From Caenorhabditis remanei (Eukaryota; Nematoda; Chromadorea; Rhabditida; Rhabditidae): a stretch of 64,000 bases of DNA. The notes below the pieces were generated by a model. It ran no database searches and was not told where the DNA came from. It saw nothing but the letters and a program-made list of their open reading frames with translations. The stretch spans positions 17,794,001 to 17,858,000 of the forward strand of contig NC_071332.1 of the NCBI RefSeq assembly GCF_010183535.1, written 5' to 3'. A program made the translations under genes and the position numbers. Positions 37,338-46,894 of the stretch are shown in pieces (positions within the stretch are counted from its first letter, which is position 1; each line of letters starts with the position of its first letter).

Positions 37338-38046
37338 AGATGTAGAGAACTCTTAGTTGTTGATTCTCACCATGTAAATAAATGGTTTTATAATTCCCTT
37401 CTCCTCCACCAAAGGACATAACAGTGGCGATCAGGATGAGATCAACGAACCGACGCTCCGGGGACGCGCATGCCGGACGGGACCGTTGACTGATGCGCAC
37501 GGAGAAGGCCGAAGAAAAGAGATCCCGGTGGAGAACATCGACAACAAACCAGCGGTAAGAAGGGTTGGAGAGTGACGAGCTCGAGATCATGGGATCACCC
37601 GGAAGGAAGACACCGTTGAAGAACCAGCAGCAGCACCGAGTGAAGATGGATCGAGGTACTCGTGTTCAACGATTTCGAATGGTAGATTTCGTGTGGAAGC
37701 TGTGAGATGCATAGGGAAATGACATCTGCTGAAGATCGTTGGCTGAAGATCAGAAGATCGAAGCAATGATGCGGACATGGGTCCAAAAGAAGAAATGCTG
37801 TGGAGTCTAGGCAGCGGCTGTCGTGGAAGAACCGAAGATGCAAGACAGTAGACAAACGAACTTTCATTAAAGAAAGGGAGGTGTTGTGGCGTGAACTAGC
37901 ATGGCCTAGCCTAGTGAACGTCCAACCCCGAGGTCACACGTGGCAAGAAGATCTGCCTATATAAGATGTAGAGAACTCTTAGTTGTTGATTCTCACCATG
38001 TAAATAAATGGTTTTATAATTCCCTTCTCCTCCACCAAAGGACATA
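37333..38046 (+). mobile_element. TRIM-like small LTR element, 5'-truncated
   Basis: Right LTR about 37882-38046 (TGTTGTGGCG...AAAGGACATA). The left LTR survives only from TATATAAGATG to AAAGGACATAACA (37333-37423); its 5' part is missing at the palindrome border. A primer-binding-like TGGCGATCAGGA follows at 37425, and a purine tract AAAGAAAGGGAGG precedes the right LTR. The 458-bp inside has no significant frame. Size and lack of genes fit terminal-repeat retrotransposons in miniature. Confidence 0.75.
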
Positions 38047-38361
38047 GCTCGTCCTAAAGTCCAATAACAGAAATAAAAACGTGTTTTGGAGTCGAAAAGA
38101 AAAATTGTGCTCCGCCATAATTATAGATATATTCGATTTGATGTCTTATATCCTTATTCCAAGAATCACAATAGTTTTCTGATTTCTGATTTATTTCCTC
38201 TAAAACTTTTAGAAAACCAAATATTTATTCCGACATGAAGAAAAACTACAAACTACACATTCGATTCCTCATAACCGAAATTTTTGTTTTCTGCTCCAGT
38301 CCGATGAATTTTCGAAACAATTGAAGAAATGTCATGGATTCCACGTCGTCTACTGGAAAAT
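38047..38361. other. spacer downstream of srd gene
   Basis: No gene seen; AT-rich sequence between the TRIM-like LTR and the 10-bp minisatellite. Confidence 0.35.
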
Positions 38362-38490
38362 TGGAGTCTCGTGGAGTCTCGTGGAGTCTCGTGGAGTCTC
38401 GTTGAGTCTCGTGGAGTCTCGTGGAGTTTCTTAGAGTCTCGTGGAGTCTCGTCTAGTCTCGTCTAGTCTCGTAGAGTCTCGTCAACTCAC
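38362..38490. repeat. 10-bp minisatellite GTGGAGTCTC
   Basis: About 12 tandem units (GTGGAGTCTC, with GTTGAGTCTC, GTCTAGTCTC and TTAGAGTCTC variants). It overlaps the predicted 3' end of the srd gene at 38453-40100. Related words occur singly near 49060-49150. Confidence 0.85.
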
Positions 38491-40100
38491 CTCTCGCCTG
38501 TCTCGAAATCGGTGTCAACGGATTACAGACGAAGAAATTCCTAATGGTAGTTCGATAAGGCATAATGAAATAAATCTGAAGCAGTGGATCGAAAATACAC
38601 GGTAGAGACCCCAAGAAAGGAAGCGTGTATTGAGAAATTAGGATTTGGGTTCCTGGGAAAAATCTGATTCAAAAATTGTAGATCAAAAACATTTCAATTA
38701 CCCGAGTACTTATTCCAGACGTAGACAATGGTAACAGGCACATAGCAGCATAAGGGGAGGAGGACTTGGAGACTGAGACCCTAAAAAAAGACTATGTCTC
38801 GTTCTGTCTCGATATTTGGTCCCGTCTGGTCTCGTCCTGTGTCGTGTCCAGTTTTGCATTATTTTGTGAGGTTTTTTGTGACTTTTTCTATACTTTTTTT
38901 TCCAAATTTGAAGGAAAATGACAAATTTGAGAAAAATTTTTTCTAGTCCCACCAAAAAACCACCAAAATTTAGTCGAAATTTCCGTCGAAAGTTCAAAAA
39001 ATTTCTGATCATTTTACACGGAAGTCGGACCTAAAATTTTCAAAACTGAAGCCAAAGGAAGGAATTCCGCACAGCTCTGAAACAGACATCCGGACACATA
39101 GACAGACAGTCGGACACCAAAGATCTGAGATATCTGAACATTGACTTCATGACAAACTGAACAAATTTTGGACACACAGACAGACATCTGGAAATCCGGA
39201 CACACAGATGGACACAAGGACACCCGTGGATATTGATGCTCACCTTAATCAGCGTCTCGAGCATGATTCGACTCGGATTCGATGTCATCGACGAGATATT
39301 TGATCTCAATATTTTCAGCGCCACATATTTCCAATAGGATCCAATAATTGGCACATAAATTGTGGTCAGTGCCAGTGCAAACGTGTTGAAAGTCATACAG
39401 AAATGGTGGGAATTCGCGAATCCTCCGAAATTTTTGTAAATCTCAAAATTGTAGTCCGGGTGGAGAAAGAGAGTCTCCATGTAGACGTTGGCATGGTTTT
39501 GAGGCGGTAGGTAGCTTAAAATCTGCAAAATTTGAAAAAAAAATTATCGTAAGATCTGATGCATTGTACGCAACCAGGGTGACCAGCGGGATCAGGTAAT
39601 GCCATGAGAATCTCAGAGTCGCCTTGTCAGCTTCATAGGAATCTAGATATTTGAGAGACATGGTACGGTAGCAGAGTGTGTGTAGGTTGATCAGTCCGGT
39701 TACAGTAACCATAGTCTGTAGATCAAAACTTTGGATAGTCCCATTCTCCGGTCTTACCAATAGAAGAACATAGCAATGAAAGCAAAAAGTGGGCCCAATA
39801 AATTTACAGAATCCGTCACACAACAAAGCCATCGATTTCTTGTTATTAACATTCCTAAAATCAGATGGCCTCGAATTCCAAAAGTTGCAAAATCTCGGCC
39901 ACGTACCTAACCTGCGTCGCGAACGCCAGCGTTGCCAATACGAAATTCGCCGTGGTCGCCGGATACAGAAAGTATCTCAACGTCGTCAGTATCCTACTCG
40001 TCCTATGGTAGATCAAAGTGTACATAGTCAGATGGAGACACAAACAGATAAAGTAGAATGCTGGCCAGTAGCAGCGGAAGAATATTTGGAGGGCATCCAT
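38453..40100 (-). CDS. srd-class 7TM chemoreceptor, C-terminus in a minisatellite
   Basis: Six exons in phase: 40100-39907, 39854-39758, 39715-39575, 39522-39244, 38780-38702 and 38652-38453; 329 residues as modelled. Same exon plan and motifs as the srd gene at 26.1-29.1 kb: CDGFCKFIGPTFCFHCY, LSYLPPQNHAN, FGGFANSHHFCM, LSLQVLLPLCCYVPV and DPLLQIYFIMPYRTTI. The donor after exon 3 is GTTGCG, canonical GT but weak. The modelled stop lies inside the GTGGAGTCTC minisatellite, so the last dozen residues (GELTRLYETRRD) are repeat-encoded; a donor-like GGTGAG at 38491 could instead splice to another end. Introns are short except intron 4 (463 nt), which carries CGGACACACAGACAG repeats. Confidence 0.8.
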
Positions 40101-40498
40101 TTCTTTTTCAATCTCGATAGAATATTTTGATAAAAATCTTGAAAATTTTCGTTTTGATGATCGCCAGCGACTAGATAATTACAGGTTGTTGAATTTCTGA
40201 GAAGACAGAAAGTGGGCGGAGCCTGTGCTCGGTGAGCAAAGGCACAATAAGTCAAAAGTACAATTTTCGGCAAGGTTGCAAGGTGTGTCATGATCTACGA
40301 TTAGCTACACGGAATTGGATTTTCTAATTGGATATTACGCAAAAAAAGAGAATTTGATCAAGTAAAATGTGCTCAAATATTGAAAATGTTTTCCAGATGT
40401 CTGGATGTTTGTCGGTGTGTTCGAATATCCGAATATTCAAGCTATCAATGGCTTGTTTTGGTCATAGAATTTTAAAATTTAGTTTTCACAATATCAAA
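40101..40498. other. divergent promoter region (srd / srw)
   Basis: 398 bp between two divergent receptor genes. AT-rich; contains ATGTCTGGATGTTTGTC-type words of the CGGACAGACA repeat in inverse orientation. No gene supported. Confidence 0.35.
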
Positions 40499-42161
40499 AT
40501 GGAACAATGCCGGAAATATGGATTCCCATATTTCAAAAAATCTACCGCATTAGTGTTATGTAGGTTTCAGAATACCTTGAGGTGAGTTTGATTTGAAATT
40601 CAAAATTTTATTTAAAACTATAATTTCAGTTTATTCATTACTTTCCTCCTAGAATATATTTGCCATATATCAGTGATTTGTGGAATAATTAATTTGTTTC
40701 ATTTCATTATCCTTACCAGACCAGCAATGAGAACATCTTCTGTGAATCTGATGATGGCTGCTGTGGCCTTTTTCGATATTTGTTCACTCTCCCAGGAGTT
40801 TAAACTTCTTTATGATAGACTCACGATTTCTGAATTGTGTCTACTAACCGAATCATATACTTTCATTCTTTTCCAAACATGTTTCTTCACATTGACCAAT
40901 TATTCGAGAAGATACTCCACATGGATCTGTCTTTCAATTGCACTCATCAGAACAATTGTTGTTCGGAATCCGATGAGTCGATTTCATGAAAACCTTACAA
41001 AACCGGCAGCAGGATATTCAGTTATTTTGGGAGTGTTCCTGGCCAGTGCCCCTCTGGGAATTCTGAAGTTGTTGGAGTTTCAGATTGAATGGACTGAGAC
41101 TATTTCATTTTGTAATGAAAACATTACTACAAGGTTTTATTACAGTCAAAAGTCGGATCTTTTTATGGCGAATAATCGACTTATTCTCAACACAGTTTAT
41201 GTAACAGATGCTGTAGTATCGAATGTGAGTTTACTAAGGAAGGATCTCGAGTCAAGATGGAGTTTGTGGGCCTAGATTTGTGGGGTATACTAAAAAGTAT
41301 TTTTGAAGGGCCTATCCAGCATCTCAGTAAGGAAGGACCCCGAGTCAAGATGGAGTTACGGGTTGAGATATATATCACTAGAACGGAAATTTTGCGCTGA
41401 TTTCAAATCTGTATTCTGTTTTTGCAAAACGACCTCGTGAAAAAAGTTAATTACCGATGCTTCCCAATGCAAAAATGAGCATTTTCAAGAGTCCCAAATT
41501 TATCGTTTTTCATAGCAAGAACAGAATACAGATTTGAAATCAGCGCAAAATTTCGGTTCTAATGATATATATGTATATGTCTCGACCTGTAACTCCATCT
41601 TGACTCGGGAAAACAACTCTATTGATATAAAAATCATTCCAGTTGATCTCTTGTCTACTGTTCCCTATTATCACTTTTCTACTGATGAGAGAAGTCAGAA
41701 ACATCGAACAAAACAGGCGAAAATTGATTTCATCAAACAAGTTGACGGATTCCAAAAAAACTACCAGACTTGTATTTTATTTTACTCTTACATTTTCCAT
41801 CGCTCAGTTTCCTTTTGGACTCACCAGTTCAGTTGTATATTTCTTTGAGGACACTCCGGGAATTTCGTGAGTTTTTCAAAAATATAGAAATCTCCCTGAA
41901 TCTAATCTGTGTTCTAGAAGAATTCTTTACTATTTATACTATCTGTTCTCAATGCTGTTCACTGCAAGTACAGTAACCCATTTCATTGTTTGTATGCTTA
42001 TGTCATCTCAATATCGTGATACTGTGAAGTCAGTGGTGTCGTGTGGGTATTACTCGAAAGACAAGGTTTGTAAAAGTAATTTCTTTTATTAAGCCTATTA
42101 GTTTTTTATTTAGATACAAAGCAGAGTGGCGATTAGAGATGTCTTACCGACTATCACATAA
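40499..42161 (+). CDS. srw-class 7TM receptor (peptide-receptor-like)
   Basis: Five exons in phase: 40499-40581, 40630-41224, 41643-41866, 41918-42065 and 42114-42161; 365 residues, the normal Srw length. Srw proteins resemble FMRFamide-type peptide receptors. Marks are SSVNLMMAAVAFFDICSLSQ at TM2, NYSRRYSTWICLSIALIRT at TM3 with the RNPM following, FPIITFLLMREVRN at the TM5 end, TTRLVFYFTLTFSIAQFPFG at TM6, and HFIVCMLMSSQYRDTVK at TM7/helix 8. The start ATG at 40499 has no clear acceptor directly before it, so the first exon is the least certain part. Intron 2 (418 nt) carries a complete palindromic MITE. No frame break. Confidence 0.8.
41338..41609. repeat. palindromic MITE in srw intron 2
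   Basis: Inverted arms begin CCCGAGTCAAGATGGAGTTA and end TAACTCCATCTTGACTCGGG-like, with inner arms GCGCTGATTTCAAATCTGTA / TACAGATTTGAAATCAGCGC. A solo half-end (CTCGAGTCAAGATGGAG) lies at about 41247. Confidence 0.7.
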
Positions 42162-42468
42162 TATCAAGGGGACAAAATAAGACTCAAAATTCAAAATTGA
42201 TGAGCATATAACACGTGTCCGGATTCCTTCTTGTATTATATTATAAATCAGATTGTCTGTGTGTCTGTGCCTCCAGATGTCTGTCTATGCATCCAGATGT
42301 CCTGATACCAGTTTCCATCTGTGTAGTCAGATGAACAGATGTCCGGATGCCCAGATGTTTTTCTCCCTTAAAAATTCAGTACTTAATCACAAAAACCTAT
42401 TTCACCTGCTCTCAACATTTCCTTTTTTAATACTTCAAACATTTTCTCCCCTTTCAGCTCTAACTGAC
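42162..42468. other. spacer between srw and IRLD genes
   Basis: 307 bp. Contains inverse-orientation copies of the CCGGATGTCTGTCTG repeat (about 42255-42355) and, at its end, the CTTTCAG trans-splice-like acceptor of the next gene. Confidence 0.4.
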
Positions 42469-44540
42469 ATGAAATTACTTTTTCTTCTTCTTATTTCTTC
42501 ATTTTTTATTCAAAACTGTTTTTCGATAAAAGTTCCTATTCAAAATTATGAAGAAACAGAACAGTTTTTGAAGACGAGATGCGGTAAATATTATTTTTTC
42601 AACGATTATAAAATTTTTCATTGAAGACCCCAAGTGCATTTTCGAACCACTGCATATGGATTCCACTACACTACCGTTATTCCCCACGACATGCTCATCT
42701 GTTTGCGCCAATTTATTGATTGATCAGAGCTCTGACGTCACGGAAGATCAATTATCGATTGCCTTCAAACACCTCAAAGTTCTTTATGGCTTCCTTCATA
42801 TCATAGACACAAATTTCTCAAATATCAAATTTCTTTCCGGACTGGAAACTGTGGAATGCTACAGTACACCAGAGAATGAGAAATCTCCTCCTGACAGTAT
42901 GAATATGGAAGTGTTGGTTATTGAGGATAACCAGTATCTTACTGAAATCGGAATGACCAATTTTACATCAACATCGTGTGCACTGAAAATCTGGAATCCT
43001 GCCAAATTCAGCAGATTGAATGTTCCAAATTTGAAGGTGAGTAGTAGAAATGTGTGTCACTCGATCTACCCCAGATTTGTGGGGTATACTAAAAAAATTA
43101 CGAACTAAATTTTTGTAGTTAACCACTTTTTTGTATAGACACTCTCTGGAGAGATACGGTCGGTTAAAATGAAGGAAACTCTTCCCTGCAATCACTTCTT
43201 GGCGCTATATTTCGTCCTAGAGAGCGCGCACCAAAATGTTGTCAACTAGAGAAATAAAATTCGAGACTTTTTTAATTTAAAAATCATAAAGATTCTAATA
43301 AAAAATTACAAAATAATCTGTGGTATACATTAAAAAATTTTTAAAAACTTTTTTGTCTAATAATTATTTTTTCAAGAGATTTTTTTTCAATTATACAAAA
43401 ATTCAAATATGCCCAGTTTTTTTATTTTGTCACTAGCGCGCACTTAACCTCAGAATAGACTAATCCGAAGATATCAGTAAGCGCGCTCTATTGATAACCA
43501 CACAAGTCATTCGTAGCTTCATTGACCTGGTGCCACGGACAGATGCAATTTCCAAAATTTTCAAAATTTTCAGAATATACTAAACAAGTCTTGATCTACA
43601 TTTTTGTAGTTGAACACTTTTTTGTACGAGTGTTCCTTGGAGAGATATAGGTGTTTGTTCTGAAACTTTCCGTCTGGCTGCAATGACGATGGTCCGGAAC
43701 CTGTTTCGTCCAAAAATTTTTTCGATCTCAGGGTCTTTGTAAATACCGCACTTGTGACGTTTTAAAACTAAGACAGTTCGCAACTGGGACATCTCAAAAC
43801 TAAAAAACCTGTGTTTCAGAACTTCTACACCATCGAGAACTCCACCACCACCGAAATCAAACATAGGCTCTACGGTTCTCCAGATTTTTGTCTGACAATC
43901 GGGGAAATCACTCACTTCGTCAACAGCCAAATATCTCACCTCTCTTTCAAAGCAGTTCCATGCAAACTCTCTGAGACTAGCGGTATCTCATCGATCGACG
44001 GAGAGAAGATTTGTGAAATCGAAAAATTCAGTCTCCAAACTTTTGACACCTCCTGTCAACGGGTGTCTGGACACATTGTTATCGGTCCAGGCGATGAGAA
44101 ATTCGTGTGGAAAATGGAGAATGTCACATGGATCTATGGAACGATTCTGGTGAAACTGACAAATCTCACTGATATTGACTGTTTTGGGAGTCTGGAGTAT
44201 GTAATTCACGGTTGGGGTGAGGAATTTTCAAAAAAACTAAAATTTTAAGCAAAAATATTCCAGATATTCCAGCCGGTGCTACTATAACTATCCGATACAA
44301 CGCGAATCTTCTCACCGCTCGTTTCCCACGTTTGAAGGTTTTTAGGCTCCGCCTTCTTTCATAATCATGTTACCATTTAAATCCTTACAGCGGATAGTTG
44401 GACACGTTGAAATCATGGAAAATAACAAAAATATGATAATTGATCACAGTTTATGCTATGGAGTGAATTATACGGAAAAGAATCAAATGTTTTTCCCAAC
44501 GGACTGTGGTGAGGGACATTTTGCAACCGTGCCGTTTTGA
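42469..44540 (+). CDS. IRLD-type protein (insulin/EGF receptor-like L domains)
   Basis: Five exons in phase: 42469-42583, 42627-43036, 43820-44216, 44264-44337 and 44391-44540; 381 residues as modelled. Residues 1-19 are a signal peptide, so it is secreted or extracellular. Exon 2 codes for the first receptor-L domain (C.S.C.NLLI, LYGFLHIIDTNFSNIKFLSGLE, CALKIW.PAKFSRLNVPNLK); exons 3-5 give a second (VSGHIVIGPGD..., LEYVIHG, RFPRLK, CYGVNYTEKNQMFFPTDC). These Leu-rich beta-helix folds bind ligand in insulin and EGF receptors; nematode IRLD proteins lack a kinase. No transmembrane helix is seen. The first intron has a weak acceptor (CATTGAAG), and the last exon may splice on at TGTG|GTGAGG (about 44511), so both ends need transcript support. 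A CTTTCAG acceptor 9 bases upstream of the ATG suggests trans-splicing. Confidence 0.75.
43090..43640. repeat. family-1 repeat fragments in IRLD intron 2
   Basis: Arms TTTTTGTAGTTAACCACTTT (about 43110) and GATCTACATTTTTGTAGTTG (about 43590), with ACGGTCGGTTAAAAT and GCGCGCTCTATTGATAACCA words that also recur at about 45780-46330. Confidence 0.5.
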
Positions 44541-45117
44541 AACAGTTTTGAAATTTTTTGTTTTGAAACCAAGACATTTCAAAACTGTCAAAGATTATTT
44601 CTGGTCTCTGAACGGTTTTTGAAAAATTGAAAATTTTTTTCAAAAAAATGTTTAGGTCTGCTCAGAAAATAGGCTTTACACATATGTAATTGTAGCAAAT
44701 TCTATGAAATTTTCAAGAAAAAAAAGGTATGAAAAAAACTAGTTTTGGTCCTGAAAAAGGTGAAAATGTGACACCCTCCAAAATTTTTTTTTTAATTGAT
44801 GAAAACTTTTTTTTGAAAAACTCCTTAATTTATTCCAATATTTCCAGAAATCCTATTTAAAAAAAACGGTTTTTTGAAGAATTTCTCGGCAAGTCATAAT
44901 ATAATTGCATTGATTTTATTGATTTCAATTTGTTTTTGGTAAAATTTAATTTCATTTAATAAAAAAATTAATTTAAAATGAAAAATGACCAGATTTTAAA
45001 CAAAACAATAATTTACAGCAATTAATTGAGACGGGAAAAGGTGTACACAAGTTAATTTAATTTAAAAATAAAAGTATCTGTGTGTCCGGATGTCCAAATT
45101 GAAAAAAATTACAGCAA
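44541..45117. other. convergent intergenic spacer
   Basis: Between the IRLD gene and the epimerase gene, both ending here. AT-rich with T runs; no gene seen. A near-duplicate AAATTACAGCAATTAATT word occurs at about 45010 and 45105. Confidence 0.4.
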
Positions 45118-46894
45118 TTAATTAACACGCGAAAACGTATACACAATCTCCTGGCAATAGTGTTGTCCTGGGCGAAGGGAGACGTCCGGAAAGTTGTCCT
45201 ATAATAATTGACTAATTAATTACCCAATTAAGTTTTTCAAAACTCACAAAATTCGGTGCGGCCGAGTGAAATTGTGGCTCAATCGCGAGTGCTTTGTTCG
45301 GTTTGTAGTGCTCTCCATTTTTTCCTCGGCACTCTAAAAACTTGGATGCGTAGAGATGGATGACAGGGTATGAGGTGGTAATTGACATCTCGATTCCCGA
45401 TTTTTGGCTCCAGAATCTCAAGTGAGAAGACGTCGGAGTGACCGGAGGGTCTTTCTTAGTAATGACCAGGTCATTGTCGAGGTCCAGGAGCTCTCCCGGT
45501 GCTCCACCGGATTCTTTCAACTGTTTCCCACCGGCTCTGAAGTCAAAACGGGTCTTATTAACCGGACGGATTGCTCCAGTTGGGCAGAAGGTGTCATCCA
45601 CTTCCACGTATTCCTCGGAGCTCATTTCCAGAAAGTGCTCCGACACATTCTCGGAGCCATCGAGATTCCAGTAGGCGTGGTTGGTGAGCGCGAGAAGACC
45701 GGCGGTTTCACATGTCGCGTGGTGTTCGATGATTAGTTGGTTACGGTCGTTGACGGTGTAGGTAACCTATAAGTTCTCAATAGAGCGCGTTTGCAGAGAG
45801 ATTATCATTGGAGCGCGATTGTATCTTAGTGTGCCACGGCGTTCCCTGTGAAGCGATTGAGCCAAAATTTGTAGGGTATATTTATCAAGCTACGGGCTAC
45901 ATTTTTGTAGTTGACAACTTTTTTGTACGGGCCTGGAGATTTACGGGCGGTTAAAATAAGCTGACAGCTTCTCAGCGCCATATCTCGTCATAGAGAGTGT
46001 GCACCAAAAAGTTATTTTTTAAACTTTTTTTTCTTCTAGCTACAAAAAATTTAAATTGCTAGTTTTTTTTTTTGAATTCCAGTTTTTTGTCACTAGAGCG
46101 CACTTATTAAACATCAAACTCGATTGCCTAAGCAAACGCGCTCTACTGATAACCATTAGTCGACGATCCTTACATCAAGTTATTTATAGCTAGCTTACGC
46201 ACAGATACGATTTCGAAAAATTTCTAAAATTTTCAGAATATACTAAACAAGTCTAGATCTACATTTTTGTAGTTGAACACTTTTTTGTACGAACACTCCC
46301 TGAAGAGATACGGGCGGTTAAAACAAGGAAAGTCCAAATTTTTTTTTTCAAATTTCAGATTTTTTCAGAATTTCAGAACTTACATCAATTTTCGCATCTC
46401 CTGGCAATCCATCCTCTTGCTCATTAGCTCTGACACTGAAGGACACGGATTGTGGTGCGTGTCGGACCACCTCCCATTTACGCTGAAAAATTTAAAATTT
46501 TCAGATTTTTGATCTACATCAAAAGTCACTTACATAACCCAATCCATTCGGTCCACCATGCAAATAATGTGGTCCATTATTGGGTGTCATACTGTACTCC
46601 TTCCCGTCAAACGTCAATTTCGAATTCCTGATTCTATTGGCGACACGGCCGACTGTCTTGCCGATGGACGCGGTGTCCGCTTCAAATTCTGTAAGAAAAA
46701 ATGGGGACTAACTTTTCAAATTTGTGTTTCTAGGCCACCATTTATTTACCATCAATCGTGTCAAATCCCAGCACTAGGTCCTGATTTTTGCCCTCTTTGT
46801 CTGGAAATGTTAACTTGGCGAGAGTGGCGCCAAAGGGGAGGAGAGTGGCCGATAGACCCTGCTTGTTGGCGATTTCTATAAAGCCTGAGGCCAT
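45118..46894 (-). CDS. aldose 1-epimerase (galactose mutarotase)
   Basis: Interconverts alpha and beta anomers of galactose or glucose in the cytosol, feeding the Leloir pathway. Five exons in phase: 46894-46750, 46688-46534, 46482-46384, 45766-45248 and 45198-45118; 332 residues, full family length. Key residues are in place: GRVANRI (Arg67), NNGPHYLHGG (His92), TNHAYWNL (His163, catalytic acid in the family) and ALAIEPQ (Glu296, catalytic base), then the C-terminal DVSLRPGQHYCQE. The start ATG directly follows TTTTCAG, typical of a trans-splice acceptor abutting the start codon. No signal peptide. Introns 2 to 4 are short except intron 3 (617 nt), which holds family-1 repeats and GCGCTCTATTGATAACC words. 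Confident call. Confidence 0.93.
45770..46330. repeat. family-1 repeat fragments in epimerase intron 3
   Basis: Direct and inverted TTTTTGTAGTTGACAACTTT and CGGGCGGTTAAAA words at about 45900-45960 and 46255-46325, flanked by GCGCACTT...GCGCTCTACTGATAACC text as in the IRLD intron. Confidence 0.5.

Noticed and set aside
40028..40291. Minus-strand frame overlapping the first exon of the srd gene
   Set aside because: It is in a different phase from the supported exon, has no splice context and no family resemblance.
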